A stretch of DNA of 45,687 nucleotides from an uncultured Bacteroidota bacterium (GCA_903911135.1 CAIWCG010000078.1:1-45687), one strand, 5' to 3'. Positions 7,647 to 16,806 are shown, counted from the stretch's first letter. Notes: a model not told the origin generated them from the sequence alone. A program made the numbers and translations.

Positions 7647-8285
7647 TTATTGTTTTTTAGGGGAACCAGGAGTCATCGGAGCGTTTTGCTGTTTGTTCAT
7701 CTGGTCTTTGCTGCCTGGCTGTCCGCCTTTAGCACCATTCTTGTCTTCCTTTATGCCCGCCTTGAAGCCCATTGCCAACAGGATTTCATCGCTCTTGTCG
7801 TATTTTGGATTGGTATAAAGCATGATCAAATCGCTTGATTTGTCGAAGATGACACCATAGCTGCCGTCTTCGGCAAATTTCTTGATGGCAGCATAAATCT
7901 TATCCTGAATGGGCTTCACCATTTCCTGTCTTTTTTTGAAGAGTTCGCCTTCATATCCGAATTTGGTTTTCTGAAGCTCCTTGGCTTCTTTTTCCTTAAC
8001 TTCTATTTCACCGATTCTTTTCTTTTTCAAGTCTTCCGTCAAAAGAATCTGTTCTGCCTGATAAGACTTGTAAAGCTTGTCGATTTCAGTATATTTGGTT
8101 TCAATTTCCTTTTGCCATTGTGCCGAAAGTTGATCCAAATTGGATTGGGCAGTTTTATATTCCGGAATGTTGGCAAGGATATAATCCGAGTTTACGTAGC
8201 AGTATTTCTGTGCCCTGCTTTGGTTGATACCGATAAAGAATAAGGCTAAAAGTACAAGTCCTTTTATGGCGTTTACAGTTTTCAT
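7647..8285 (-). CDS. OmpH/Skp-family periplasmic chaperone (first copy)
   Basis: 212 residues with a signal peptide ending near SRAQ. The mature start KYCYVNSDYILANIPEYK matches the Skp first strand and helix, followed by the coiled-coil arm (Lys/Glu/Gln-rich, residues about 50-130) and the closing strands GSYGVIFDKSSDLIMLYTNP. A low-complexity tail (Lys/Gly/Gln/Asn-rich, last 35 residues) is absent from the second copy. It lies directly after bamA in the same direction, and a minus-strand TATTTTTG near 8330-8337 could give it extra transcription. Confidence 0.92.
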   Translation of the reverse strand: MKTVNAIKGLVLLALFFIGINQSRAQKYCYVNSDYILANIPEYKTAQSNLDQLSAQWQKEIETKYTEIDKLYKSYQAEQILLTEDLKKKRIGEIEVKEKEAKELQKTKFGYEGELFKKRQEMVKPIQDKIYAAIKKFAEDGSYGVIFDKSSDLIMLYTNPKYDKSDEILLAMGFKAGIKEDKNGAKGGQPGSKDQMNKQQNAPMTPGSPKKQ

Positions 8286-8342
8286 TTTATGAATATTAAT
8301 TAATGATTGTTATTGTTAATAGAGGTGGGCAAAAATAAAAAT

Positions 8343-10862
8343 TTATTGGTCAATCGAACCTCCGATGGAAAAATGGAAATGAGCTTTTCCATAGGCATTA
8401 TAAGGATCATTAGGCATTTTATCAAAGCCATAGCCCCAATCCAGACCGAGGGTTCCAAAAATAGGAAGGAAAATCCGTAGTCCAACACCAGCTGAACGAT
8501 GTAGGTAAAATGGATTGAACTGATTCATGTTCAACCAGGAATTTCCACCTTCTGCAAACGTCAAGGCATAAACTGTTGCCTGTGGATTCAAGGAGATGGG
8601 ATAGCGCAACTCCAATGTATATTTGTCAAAGGCGGCAGCCCCAATGAAGTCATAAGTAGTTCCAAGATAGCCCTTAGGTGTCAAGGAATTGTTTTCATAA
8701 CCTCTAAGTGGAATCAACTCCCGTCCATCCAAAGCAAAGCCAGATATGCCGTCTCCACCAACATAAAAACGGTTGATCGGAGATTGTCCGTAGCCATTGG
8801 AATAGGAGCCTAAAAATCCAAAACGTGTCCTGGTGTTTACAACCAGATTCCCAACTATGTTGGTAAACCAAGAGGCGCTGAATTCCCATTTGTTATACTC
8901 AATCCATTTGTATTTATCTGCGGGCGCCATGGTGGTATAATCACGGTTCGAAAGCAAGGAATAAGGTGGAGTAAGCTGCATGGAAAGAGAAATTTGTGAA
9001 CCCGAACGAGGATAGGTAGGCTGGTCGATGGAGTTACGTGAAATGGTTTCTCTAAGATTGAAATTATTGGCATGGCCATTGGTAAAAAGGAAGGCCAATG
9101 GATAATTCATCAAATCAAAATTCTGATAGTTCAACTCATTATAAAGATAGAAATAATCATCAGGGAAAGTAAGTCGTTTTCCTAAACCGATTGCTACACT
9201 TAAGGTATTCAATTTGCCATAGTAAACATCGCTCGTAGCTCTGCCGTTCGTTTGCACCGAATAGGAAATGGTGTTGCTTAAAGCATTTGGCTTTTTGCCG
9301 CCAAGCCAAGGTTCGGTAAAGGAAATGTTATAGGCCTGATAATACGAACCATTGGTTTGTGCACGAAGGCTTAATTTCTGTCCATCGCCGGAAGGAAGGG
9401 GAGTCCAGGCACCTTTCTTGAAGAAATTCTTGGCAGAGAAATTATTGAAGGAAACACCCAAAGTGCCTACCAAAGAATTGGCACCATAACCACCGGAAAG
9501 CTCAATCTGATCGGAAGGTTTTTCTTCCACGGTATATTCGATGTCAACCGTTCCATCGGTAGGGTTAGGTTTTGGATTGACGCCCAATTTCTCTGCATTG
9601 AAATAATTCAACTGCGCCAACTCACGCTGCGAACGGATGATGTCTGAACGGCTGAAAAGCATGCCTGGTTTGGTCTTCAATTCCCTTAAAACCACTCGGT
9701 CGTTGGTCTTCGTATTTCCCACCACCGATACCTTGTTTATGGTAGCCTGTTTGCCTTCCACAATGTGCATTTCATAATCTATCGTATCATTGTTTACCGA
9801 CACTTCCACAGGTGTTACGCCGAAAAACAAGTAACCGTCATCAAGATACAGGGAGCTGATGTCTCTGCTGCTTTGGCTCATGAAAAGACGTTCGTCAAGC
9901 AAAGTCTGGTCGAACACATCGCCCTTCTTGATGCCAAGAATTGCATTCAGTTCGGCAGTGGTATGTTTTGTGTTTCCAAGCCATGTGATGTTGCCGAAAT
10001 AATACTTGTTTCCTTCGTTTACGGTGATGTCTATATTGATCAGTTTGTCATTGAATCGATAAACCGAATCCTTCACTATTTTGGCATCACGATATCCGAT
10101 GGCCTTATAGTTTTCCACTATTTTAGTCTTCCCTTTTTCATAATCTTCAGAGATGAATTTCGACGAGCTGAAGATATGATACCAATGCTTTTCCTTGGTG
10201 TCGCTCATGGCTTTTCTAAGCTTGCGTTCCTTCATTGAGGATACGCCGAAATAGTTGATTTTATTGATCTTCACACGCTCCTTGGCATCCACTATGATGG
10301 TCAGCATTTCGCTGTTTGTTACGGTGGTGTCCAGCTCTTCCTTGATGACGGTAGAAACATTGAAATAACCTTTTTCCACAAAGAAACTGTTGCAGGCATT
10401 GACGCAATTGCTGATGACGTTTTGAGTCACCACACGGCCCTTGACCAAGTTCATTTTTTCCCTTAATTTGTCCGCCTCACCCTTGCTTACGCCCTTGAAA
10501 CTGAAACGTGAAAGTCGTGGACGTTCTTCCAATACCAGCTCCAAAAAGATGATGTTTCCCTGAATCCTGCTGGCCAAAATCCGGATGTCGGCAAACAAGC
10601 CCTGTTTCCAAAGATTGTCGATGGCTTTGGCTATCTTGTCGCCAGGAATGGTCAGCTTTTGTCCCACCTTCAATCCGCTGGCTCCCTTGATGCTTTCCTC
10701 ATCGAAAAATTGAGTGCCCGATATCGTGATGCCGCCTATTTCGTACTCCTTTTGAATGCCGTAATTCATCAAGGTGGTATCTCCAGTTCCACCGATTATC
10801 TGACCTTTGGCAAAAGCGATGGTCATCAAGAAAAGAAAAGTTAAACAGATTTTATTATTCAT
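8343..10862 (-). CDS. bamA: BamA, outer-membrane protein assembly factor (Omp85)
   Basis: 839 residues from the chosen ATG. BamA is the barrel that inserts other beta-barrels into the outer membrane. I start at 10862 because the signal peptide MNNKICLTFLFLMTIAFAKG begins there; upstream in-frame ATGs (to 10946) would put a charged 28-residue extension before it. The periplasmic half holds POTRA repeats, recognisable at GGITISGTQFFDEESI, INKINYFGVSSMKERKL, FGNITWLGNTKHTTAEL and ATINKVSVVGNTKTNDRVVL. The C-terminal barrel follows from about residue 455 (IELSGGYGANSLVG) to the end (FHFSIGGSIDQ). It is first of four same-strand envelope genes; uppS, often found just upstream in the phylum, is not here. 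Confidence 0.95.
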   Translation of the reverse strand: MNNKICLTFLFLMTIAFAKGQIIGGTGDTTLMNYGIQKEYEIGGITISGTQFFDEESIKGASGLKVGQKLTIPGDKIAKAIDNLWKQGLFADIRILASRIQGNIIFLELVLEERPRLSRFSFKGVSKGEADKLREKMNLVKGRVVTQNVISNCVNACNSFFVEKGYFNVSTVIKEELDTTVTNSEMLTIIVDAKERVKINKINYFGVSSMKERKLRKAMSDTKEKHWYHIFSSSKFISEDYEKGKTKIVENYKAIGYRDAKIVKDSVYRFNDKLINIDITVNEGNKYYFGNITWLGNTKHTTAELNAILGIKKGDVFDQTLLDERLFMSQSSRDISSLYLDDGYLFFGVTPVEVSVNNDTIDYEMHIVEGKQATINKVSVVGNTKTNDRVVLRELKTKPGMLFSRSDIIRSQRELAQLNYFNAEKLGVNPKPNPTDGTVDIEYTVEEKPSDQIELSGGYGANSLVGTLGVSFNNFSAKNFFKKGAWTPLPSGDGQKLSLRAQTNGSYYQAYNISFTEPWLGGKKPNALSNTISYSVQTNGRATSDVYYGKLNTLSVAIGLGKRLTFPDDYFYLYNELNYQNFDLMNYPLAFLFTNGHANNFNLRETISRNSIDQPTYPRSGSQISLSMQLTPPYSLLSNRDYTTMAPADKYKWIEYNKWEFSASWFTNIVGNLVVNTRTRFGFLGSYSNGYGQSPINRFYVGGDGISGFALDGRELIPLRGYENNSLTPKGYLGTTYDFIGAAAFDKYTLELRYPISLNPQATVYALTFAEGGNSWLNMNQFNPFYLHRSAGVGLRIFLPIFGTLGLDWGYGFDKMPNDPYNAYGKAHFHFSIGGSIDQ

Positions 10863-11140
10863 TGATTTATGGAGATTATTAGCAAGATTTTTAATTAGCA
10901 TTTTTTGAGAACGGATAAATGGAAGAAAAATTTTTATCGGAGGCATTTATCAACGGTGGAGATTAGCATTGATAAATACTTTTTTTCCGTTTGCGCGACT
11001 GATTTTTTGAGCATCATTTTTTTTATAAGGAGGCGAATATATAAAAAATAAGAAAGTTTTTGATGAACACCCGCTTATCTATTCAGTAAGGCTATTATTG
11101 ATGATGAGGATGGTTTTTGAGTACCTTAATTTTTCAATGC

Positions 11141-11158
11141 ATCATTAATGATGACCTT
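11141..11158. other. TCATTAATGA box, left of array B
   Basis: ATCATTAATGATGACCTT, identical over 18 bases to the copy at 21622-21639. The core TCATTAATGA is a perfect palindrome. It lies 88 bases left of array B. A related TTATTGATGATGAGG occurs 45 bases before it. Confidence 0.7.
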
Positions 11159-11244
11159 TGTCAATCATCAATAAAGCATCGAAACCCTTATGAATAAAGG
11201 CATTGCCCATCAAAAAGGTAAAAATTGCAGGCTAAAAATCAGCT

Positions 11245-11411
11245 TCTTTTCTCTGAAAAACTGAACAGTTTCTGACGGAAGTTGTTCAGTTTCTGTAAAA
11301 AGTTGTTCAGTTTCTGGCAGAAACTGCTTAGCTCCATATCAACCTAAATAGTTTTTCATGGAAGTTGTTCAGTTTTTGGCAGAAACTGTTCAGTTTTTCA
11401 GAGAAAACAAC
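11245..11411. repeat. 21-bp tandem array B, about 8 units, with perfect 28-bp terminal inverted repeats
   Basis: The units read CAGTTTCTG...GTTGTT and CAGTTTTTGGCAGAAACTG. Seven are 21 bp, while one degenerate internal unit (11329-11348) is 20 bp. The unit CAGTTTCTGGCAGAAACTG is itself an inverted repeat (8-bp arms, 3-base loop). The two ends match perfectly in inverted orientation: 11247-11274 against 11380-11407. The array lies in the 700-bp divergent gap between bamA and the 11564 gene. The rest of the gap (10863-11244) is AT-rich with no gene, holding only the TCATTAATGA box at 11141. Confidence 0.93.
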
Positions 11412-11501
11412 ATGATTTTTTGTCAGATGAATCAATTATTGGAAGGGATTATTTTATTTTTGAGAGGATCAAAAGTCATTTTTCCCGTAGTAAAAGTGTT
11501 T

Positions 11502-11535
11502 TTTGAAATAATAGAATTTTTTATATGTACTTTTG
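11502..11535 (+). promoter_or_regulatory. Promoter of the 11564 gene
   Basis: TTTG (11502-11505) and TACTTTTG (11528-11535) are spaced by 22 bases, within the 17-23 range of Bacteroidota promoters. The ATG follows 28 bases after the -7 element. Confidence 0.55.
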
Positions 11536-11563
11536 CGAACATAAATAATAAAAAATAAATACC

Positions 11564-12205
11564 ATGAATTTAATCGCACATCTTAGAACTTTTTACGGAA
11601 ATTTATCTGAAGCGGAAGTTCTTGACATTATCGAGAAAACAAACATGATTTATATTCCAGGCCATACAGGAGTAAAAACCAATCCAAATTTCGAGTGGGT
11701 AGGCACCGATCAAACGGATTATTCAGCCGCTTGCGTCACCGTCAAGGCCAAGCATGAACTAAGTGTAACGGGCACTGATTTGCAGAAAAAAGATACCACC
11801 GATGCCATTTTGGTTTGGATGGAAAAGGCCCAAAATTTGACGGTTTCGGCCAATAGGCAGCAAGAGAGTCATGAAGCCAAACTGGCTTCTACCGGCTTTA
11901 CCATGGCCGAAATTGGCGGCCATGTAGGCGAAATGGATAAGGCCGAGATGAAAAGCCTTGAAAACAGTGATGAAAGTGGTGTGCTGATAGCCACCATAGT
12001 GCCTTCCAAGAAGTTTTGCCATGGCACCGTGGTGAGCATCAAAGATTTGGATACGGGCATCGTTACCGAACAGATTTCAAGAGAAAAAAAGTTTGTGAGA
12101 ATAACGGGACTCATCAAAAAGCATGAATACGAAATCAGCGTGGCGTATGACGGCACAAACAAGACCCGCAAGTTTTCTGACTCCAAAAAACGCATCGTTT
12201 CTTAG
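11564..12205 (+). CDS. Conserved-looking protein of unknown function
   Basis: 213 residues, no signal peptide, so probably cytoplasmic. The N-terminal half is helical and charged. The last 75 residues (from VLIATIVPSKKFCHGTVVSIKD) read as beta strands of an immunoglobulin- or FN3-like fold. I do not recognise a family. The general plan, a helical N-terminus with a beta-sandwich-like tail and no export signal, is shared with the unknown gene at 33271-34203, though the sequences do not align clearly by eye. It has its own promoter and is followed by the unrelated unknown gene at 12286. Confidence 0.65.
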   Translation: MNLIAHLRTFYGNLSEAEVLDIIEKTNMIYIPGHTGVKTNPNFEWVGTDQTDYSAACVTVKAKHELSVTGTDLQKKDTTDAILVWMEKAQNLTVSANRQQESHEAKLASTGFTMAEIGGHVGEMDKAEMKSLENSDESGVLIATIVPSKKFCHGTVVSIKDLDTGIVTEQISREKKFVRITGLIKKHEYEISVAYDGTNKTRKFSDSKKRIVS

Positions 12206-12270
12206 ATTTTTATTTTTGATATATGATTGTAAGCGGCCCTGACAAACATCGGGGTCGTTTTCTTTTTTGC

Positions 12271-12284
12271 TAATATTGCGCCAC
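12271..12284 (+). promoter_or_regulatory. TAATATTGCGCCAC element before the 12286 gene
   Basis: The 14-mer ends one base before the ATG and is repeated exactly at 13213-13226 in the divergent promoter region. TAATATTG is one change from TAnnTTTG. If it is a -7 element here, the transcript would be nearly leaderless. Confidence 0.4.
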
Positions 12285-12285
12285 A

Positions 12286-12645
12286 ATGGAAGAAAATTTA
12301 TCCGACTTAAAAGACAAATGGCAGCAGCTTACAGCTAAGCTTGCCGATCAGTTTGGCGAGGAGCCCGACTTGCAGAGCATCATTTTTTTGATAGGCGTCA
12401 ATGAGCTTGGAAGAGGGCCTCAAAAATTCACAAAAGATGAAAAAATGGACCTCATGCACATAGCCACCTGCCGCCTGATGAGCCAGTATGGATACTATAT
12501 ATATAATGGTGTGGACTTGGACAATTGGCCGCAATGGACCTTGGTGGAGGAATTGCCACCATTGACCTTGCCGCAGCAAGATCGCTTATTGCGTGAAGCT
12601 GTTTTAAGCTATTTCGAGGGACTGGATACCGACGAAATATTCTAA
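12286..12645 (+). CDS. Small soluble protein of unknown function
   Basis: 119 residues, acidic, no signal peptide or membrane segment. It is predicted mostly helical, with the segments SIIFLIGVNELGRGPQKFTK, KMDLMHIATCRLMSQYGYY and NWPQWTLVEELPPLTLPQQD. The wording (LIGVNELG, KEEKMDLMHIA-like helix) looks like a conserved Bacteroidota protein, but I cannot name the family. The start is the ATG directly after the TAATATTGCGCCAC element. It is followed by a 172-base gap with two imperfect hairpins (12672-12722 and 12752-12788). Confidence 0.7.
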   Translation: MEENLSDLKDKWQQLTAKLADQFGEEPDLQSIIFLIGVNELGRGPQKFTKDEKMDLMHIATCRLMSQYGYYIYNGVDLDNWPQWTLVEELPPLTLPQQDRLLREAVLSYFEGLDTDEIF

Positions 12646-12817
12646 CATTGGCCTTAGCTGAAACATCAAAACAATAAATAATTAAACTGTCCGCACCTAT
12701 TGGTGAAACTTAATTGTTATTGATAAAGGGGATATTATCTATAAATTCAGGAGCCGTAACGCCGTCAAAAGGTCAACGCGAAACGGCTAAAGGAAAAATT
12801 CTTTTGATGAGCTCGGA

Positions 12818-13195
12818 TTAATAAACCCGAACGGTTTGCTCCACTGTCTCGCCCTCTTGCAACCTTACCACACCAGAACCGATGCGGATAGGAAGTTTGG
12901 TGGTATCCGTCTTGACAGTAATGTCGAGCACAGCAGGCAATTGAAACGTATGAGAAGTTTCACCGGCCACATCCGAAACTTTTGTGTCCGATACGTTGGC
13001 CGTTACGCCGTTGTATTGGGTAACATTTGTTTTGTGAAGAATCACGATAGCATTCGGAACAGCTTTTCCAGCAGTGTCGATGACATGGATGATTGCCGTA
13101 CAGTCAGTATTTTTCTTGCAGGAAGGAATAAATACAGCGGTAAGAGCACCAATAAGGAGTAGAACTCCGAATGTTTTAAGCAGGTTAGATTTCAT
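12818..13195 (-). CDS. Lipoprotein with a carboxypeptidase-regulatory-like beta-sandwich domain
   Basis: 125 residues. The signal peptide ends in a lipobox-like FIPSC, so the mature protein would be lipid-anchored at Cys26. The rest reads as one transthyretin/CarboxypepD-regulatory-like domain: AIIHVIDTAGKAVPNAIVIL, then paired strands to EQTVRVY. This domain type is common in Bacteroidota surface proteins and usually binds or spaces other domains. It diverges from the cyclophilin gene across a symmetric promoter region. Confidence 0.75.
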   Translation of the reverse strand: MKSNLLKTFGVLLLIGALTAVFIPSCKKNTDCTAIIHVIDTAGKAVPNAIVILHKTNVTQYNGVTANVSDTKVSDVAGETSHTFQLPAVLDITVKTDTTKLPIRIGSGVVRLQEGETVEQTVRVY

Positions 13196-13212
13196 ATTTC
13201 GTTTTTATTTTA

Positions 13213-13256
13213 TAATATTGCGCCACTAAAAAATATTTTTTGCCACCGCAATATTA
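13213..13256. promoter_or_regulatory. Symmetric divergent promoter between the lipoprotein and cyclophilin genes
   Basis: TAATATTGCG on the plus strand (13213-13222) and the same sequence on the minus strand (13247-13256) flank a central perfect palindrome AAAAAATATTTTTT. The dyad is centred exactly, about 22 bases either side. Each outer element resembles a -7 box facing inward, so each promoter would fire across the centre into the opposite gene, with leaders of about 45-60 bases. TAATATTGCGCCAC is shared with 12271-12284. Confidence 0.5.
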
Positions 13257-13289
13257 AGAAAAATAAAATTAATCACAAAAAAATATACA

Positions 13290-13997
13290 ATGAAAAAAGC
13301 TAAACTAATAGTAAACTTAATGATTTTAATAGCAATGACAACAGTAACTTCGGCACAAACGCCGCAACAAAATGGCGGAAAGCCAGCAGCAATTTCAGGA
13401 AAAGACCGTATCGTAATGATAACGACTGATTTTGGGAACATCAAGGTAAAACTATATAAAGAAACACCAAAACACAGTGAAAACTTCATCAAGTTGGCTA
13501 GCCAAGGATTCTACAATGGAACACTTTTCCATCGAGTTATTCAGCAATTCATGATTCAAGGTGGCGACCCTACTTCGAAGGGGGCTGCACCAGGCGTAGC
13601 TTTAGGATCAGGAGGTGGAGAAATGGCAAGGATACCTGCAGAATTCAATACCAATCTGATACATAAAAAAGGAGCATTAGCTGCTGCAAGAGACGGAAAT
13701 CCGGAAAAGGCATCAAGTGCTTGTCAGTTTTATATCGTTCAAGGAAAGGTGTATAACGATGCCGAGCTTAACGGAATGGAATCTCGACATGGAGCGGCCT
13801 TTAAATACACTGCCGAACAACGAAAAATCTATACTACCGTTGGTGGAGTGCCTTTCTTGGATACTGATTACACTGTTTTTGGAGAAGTGATAGAAGGACT
13901 GGACGTATTGGACAAGATAGCTGCAGTAAAGACAGCTCCTGGTGACAGACCTGTTTCGGATGTTAAGATGACCATGAAGGTCATCGACGCGCAATAA
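13290..13997 (+). CDS. Exported cyclophilin-type peptidyl-prolyl cis-trans isomerase
   Basis: 235 residues. A signal peptide (ending near TSAQ) directs it to the periplasm. The cyclophilin core runs from about residue 45: [34 protein letters not shown] (catalytic Arg in FHRV), FMIQGGDP, then [21 protein letters not shown]. The Gln/Phe-containing FMIQGGDP and SACQFYI segments line the active site. A longer insertion before [19 protein letters not shown] is typical of Bacteroidota and bacterial PpiA-like forms. It would assist folding of exported proteins. pheS follows 41 bases later, perhaps by read-through. Confidence 0.93.
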   Translation: MKKAKLIVNLMILIAMTTVTSAQTPQQNGGKPAAISGKDRIVMITTDFGNIKVKLYKETPKHSENFIKLASQGFYNGTLFHRVIQQFMIQGGDPTSKGAAPGVALGSGGGEMARIPAEFNTNLIHKKGALAAARDGNPEKASSACQFYIVQGKVYNDAELNGMESRHGAAFKYTAEQRKIYTTVGGVPFLDTDYTVFGEVIEGLDVLDKIAAVKTAPGDRPVSDVKMTMKVIDAQ

Positions 13998-14038
13998 GAC
14001 CAAATACCTGTACTTATATAGGTGATTTAAATATTTTA

Positions 14039-15055
14039 ATGCTTGATAAAATTAAAGGTCTGATGGAAGAAGTGGAAGGCGCTACACCTTCCACCATTGC
14101 TCAATTGGAAGAATTCAGGTTAAAATATTTAAGCAAGAAAGGTGCCGTAGCCGAACTCTTTTCTGAGATGAAACAAGCCAGTCCTGAACAAAAGAAGGAC
14201 ATGGGCAAGTTTTTGAATGAGCTTAAAAGTAAGGCAGAAGAGAAATATCTTGCCATTAAATCTTTATTGGAAGATACGGTAAGTGAAAGTGCCGCCATCG
14301 ATTCTACCTTGCCTTCTGCCATAAATATCGGTTCGAGGCACCCTATTTCAATTATTCGCAATGAGATAGTTGATATATTTTCAAGAATCGGCTTTACGGT
14401 TTCAGAAGGACCTGAAATAGAAGATGACTGGCATAATTTCTCTGCTCTAAACTTCCCAGAAGAACATCCGGCCAGAGATATGCAGGATACTTTCTTCCTT
14501 GAAAAAAATCCTGACATTGCCTTGAGAACTCATACTTCCTCAGTTCAGGTTCGTGTGATGGAATCGACACCACCTCCTATACGAACTATTTCTCCAGGTA
14601 GGGTTTTCCGCAATGAAGCCATATCAGCTCGTGCACATTGCATCTTTCACCAAGTGGAGGGCTTATGCATAGATGAGGATATTTCTTTTGCCGATTTGAA
14701 ACAAACATTGCTCTATTTCTCAAGGGAAATGTTTGGCAAGGATACAAAGATACGTTTACGACCTTCCTATTTTCCATTTACCGAGCCTTCTGCCGAAATG
14801 GATATTTCCTGCACATTATGTGGTGGAAAGGGTTGCAACATCTGTAAGTATTCCGGTTGGACCGAGATTATGGGTTGTGGAATGGTAGATCCCAATGTAT
14901 TGAAGAATTGCGGCATAGATTCGGAGAAATATACCGGCTTTGCATTTGGTATGGGGATTGAAAGGATTACCATGCTCAAATACCAGATAAACGACCTTAG
15001 AATATACTTTGAAAACGACATCAGGTTCCTGAACCAATTTTCTGGCATGATTTAG
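14039..15055 (+). CDS. pheS: Phenylalanine--tRNA ligase alpha subunit
   Basis: 338 residues, standard length. It forms the catalytic half of the PheST heterotetramer that charges tRNA-Phe. The N-terminal coiled coil (residues 1-85) binds tRNA. Class II motifs follow: [19 protein letters not shown] (motif 1 region), [20 protein letters not shown] (motif 2), and the motif 3 [14 protein letters not shown]. The cysteine-containing segment [13 protein letters not shown] before motif 3 replaces the more common GRTTGWIE-type region and is seen in a subset of bacterial PheS. The beta subunit gene pheT is not adjacent, which is usual in Bacteroidota. Confidence 0.96.
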   Translation: MLDKIKGLMEEVEGATPSTIAQLEEFRLKYLSKKGAVAELFSEMKQASPEQKKDMGKFLNELKSKAEEKYLAIKSLLEDTVSESAAIDSTLPSAINIGSRHPISIIRNEIVDIFSRIGFTVSEGPEIEDDWHNFSALNFPEEHPARDMQDTFFLEKNPDIALRTHTSSVQVRVMESTPPPIRTISPGRVFRNEAISARAHCIFHQVEGLCIDEDISFADLKQTLLYFSREMFGKDTKIRLRPSYFPFTEPSAEMDISCTLCGGKGCNICKYSGWTEIMGCGMVDPNVLKNCGIDSEKYTGFAFGMGIERITMLKYQINDLRIYFENDIRFLNQFSGMI

Positions 15056-15100
15056 GATATGAAAATTTATAATTGATAAATCGATTAAAAGAATAATAAA

Positions 15101-15508
15101 ATGAAAAATATCTTAATCTTATTCGCAGCTTTGGCACTCCTCACTTCTTGTGGAAAGGACGGTGCCCCAGGTGCTCAAGGCCCTGCAGGAAATGCAAATG
15201 TTCAATCTTTTGTATATAACACTTCAACTTGGGGCTATAATAGTTTGTACAATTACTATTACGCTGATTTACCTGTACCGGAAATCAATAACAGTGTCAT
15301 TAATGGCGGAACAGTCCAGGTGTTTGAAGGCGACCAACAAAGCGGAAGTACTAATTGGTATGCTTTGCCTTATTCATTTAATGGCCATGAAGTAAGCTAT
15401 TTGATAAGTTATGGAAACGTTCGAGTTGAAATCTCAAAGTCTAATGGTACTGTTGGGGCCCCTTCTGGAATTTATCAGTACAAGGTGGTAGTTATTCCGC
15501 CAATATAA
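15101..15508 (+). CDS. Lipoprotein with a short collagen-like stretch
   Basis: 135 residues. The lipobox LLTSC places the lipidated cysteine at residue 17. Directly after it come Gly-X-Y triplets (GKDGAPGAQGPAGNA), a stub of collagen-like repeat, then a beta-rich domain (VQSFVYNTSTWGYNSLYNYY to YQYKVVVIPPI). This arrangement recurs in small Bacteroidota lipoproteins whose function is unknown. It lies 45 bases after pheS and 18 bases before the DUF1844 gene. Confidence 0.75.
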   Translation: MKNILILFAALALLTSCGKDGAPGAQGPAGNANVQSFVYNTSTWGYNSLYNYYYADLPVPEINNSVINGGTVQVFEGDQQSGSTNWYALPYSFNGHEVSYLISYGNVRVEISKSNGTVGAPSGIYQYKVVVIPPI

Positions 15509-15526
15509 CATTAGAATAGAAAGAAC

Positions 15527-15784
15527 ATGGAAAAGAACGATCAGCTATTTGCGTCTTTGATATATATCTTTCAGGCTACTGCCATGCAGGGCTTGGGAAA
15601 AATCAAGAACCCGGTGACGGACAAGATAGAACGCAACATGGAGCAGGCCCAACAGGCGATAGACATGCTCGAAATGATTAAAGACAAAACCAAAGGAAAC
15701 TTGAGTTCCGAAATGGCTCGGTTGCTGGATACCTTCCTCAATGAGCTTCGGTTGAATTACATAGACGAGGCCGGAAAGCCTTAA
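15527..15784 (+). CDS. DUF1844 family protein
   Basis: 85 residues, all-helical, no signal. DUF1844 members begin with a short helix carrying F-x-S-L (LFASLIYIFQATAMQGLGKI), then a Pro-containing turn (KNPVTDKIERN) and helices with the AQQAIDMLEMIKDKTKGNLS pattern, all present here. The role of the family is unknown. It sits between the collagen-like lipoprotein and the coiled-coil protein in one likely transcript. Confidence 0.85.
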   Translation: MEKNDQLFASLIYIFQATAMQGLGKIKNPVTDKIERNMEQAQQAIDMLEMIKDKTKGNLSSEMARLLDTFLNELRLNYIDEAGKP

Positions 15785-15823
15785 CAATACTAACACATTT
15801 ATAAACCCCTTACAAAAAACATT

Positions 15824-16732
15824 ATGGAAACTAACGAGAACCCAACCCAAAGCAGAATGGTAGTCATCATCGTGATCATTGTAATTCTGCTGGCGGCCAA
15901 CGGTGTCCTGTTGTGGCAGTTCTTTACCCAAAAGCAGGAAATCACCACCGTAACCAACCAAAAAAACACCATCATCATCGAAAGGGATGACCTGCAGAGA
16001 CAAAAAGCTGCGCTTCAGGCTCAGTTCGATTCGATGGTAGTCTTGAACGGCGAACTGAATGGCAAATTGAAAATCAGCGATGACTCCTTGCAAGTGCTGC
16101 AGGCCAAGATAAACAGCTTGCAGTTTGTGGCCGGACAGTATGCTGCCTCCAAGGCTCAACTGGACAAGCTAAAGGCCGAGATGGCTACCAAGATGGAAGA
16201 GCTGGCTGCCTTGCAAAAGGACAATGAAGCATTGAAGGCGGACAAAAACGCCCTCACCAGCAGCTTGAAGGATGCCAAAACAAAGAACGACCAGATTACC
16301 CAAGACCGAGATATGCTTGCCGGAAAGGTGGCGCTGGGCTCCATCATGAGGGCGGACAACATCAAGATTACAGGTGCCAAATTCAACAAGAGCGGCAAGG
16401 AATCATCTACCGAAAAGGCCAAAAACGTGCAGAAACTCAAGATTGCCTTTACCGTGGATGAAAACCTGATAGTGGATAAAGGCAACAAAACCATCTATAT
16501 CCGCGTCATCGGGCCGGACAACAAATGCATCGAAGCAGGCAACCAAACCTTCCAATCGGAAGCCCAGCAATTGCCTTACACCGTGTCTCAAGACATTAAC
16601 TATTCCAACCAAAAGGTGGACCAAATCGTTTACTGGTCGAAGGGTTCTGCCTACAAGCCGGGCAAATATTCCGTCGAGTTTTACATCGATGGAAACCTGG
16701 TGGGCAAAGGTGGCGCCATCACCTTCAAATAA
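15824..16732 (+). CDS. Membrane-anchored coiled-coil protein
   Basis: 302 residues. One transmembrane helix near the N-terminus (residues about 12-34, MVVIIVIIVILLAANGVLLW) is followed by a long coiled coil (about 40-165, with Lys/Glu/Gln/Leu heptads such as LDKLKAEMATKMEELAALQK). The C-terminal 125 residues are beta-rich (KIAFTVDENLIVDKGNKTIY to GKYSVEFYIDGNLVGKG), resembling a small beta-sandwich. The topology suggests an envelope-facing sensor or tether. I recognise the architecture as common in Bacteroidota but not a function. A strong terminator follows 18 bases after the stop. Confidence 0.75.
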   Translation: METNENPTQSRMVVIIVIIVILLAANGVLLWQFFTQKQEITTVTNQKNTIIIERDDLQRQKAALQAQFDSMVVLNGELNGKLKISDDSLQVLQAKINSLQFVAGQYAASKAQLDKLKAEMATKMEELAALQKDNEALKADKNALTSSLKDAKTKNDQITQDRDMLAGKVALGSIMRADNIKITGAKFNKSGKESSTEKAKNVQKLKIAFTVDENLIVDKGNKTIYIRVIGPDNKCIEAGNQTFQSEAQQLPYTVSQDINYSNQKVDQIVYWSKGSAYKPGKYSVEFYIDGNLVGKGGAITFK

Positions 16733-16750
16733 GCCTCGATCATCATCAAA

Positions 16751-16786
16751 ACAAAAGCCGCCCCAATCATTTGAGGCGGCTTTTGT
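16751..16786 (+). terminator. Intrinsic terminator after the coiled-coil gene
   Basis: A perfect 12-bp stem, ACAAAAGCCGCC with GGCGGCTTTTGT, with a 12-base loop. It is A-rich on one side and T-rich on the other, so it can work on both strands. Confidence 0.85.
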
Positions 16787-16806
16787 AGTTTAATGCTTTT
16801 GCTGAT

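Noticed and set aside
15545-16159. 204-aa minus-strand frame opposite DUF1844 and the coiled-coil gene
   Set aside because: It spans two well-supported plus-strand genes and their gap; no start context or domain.
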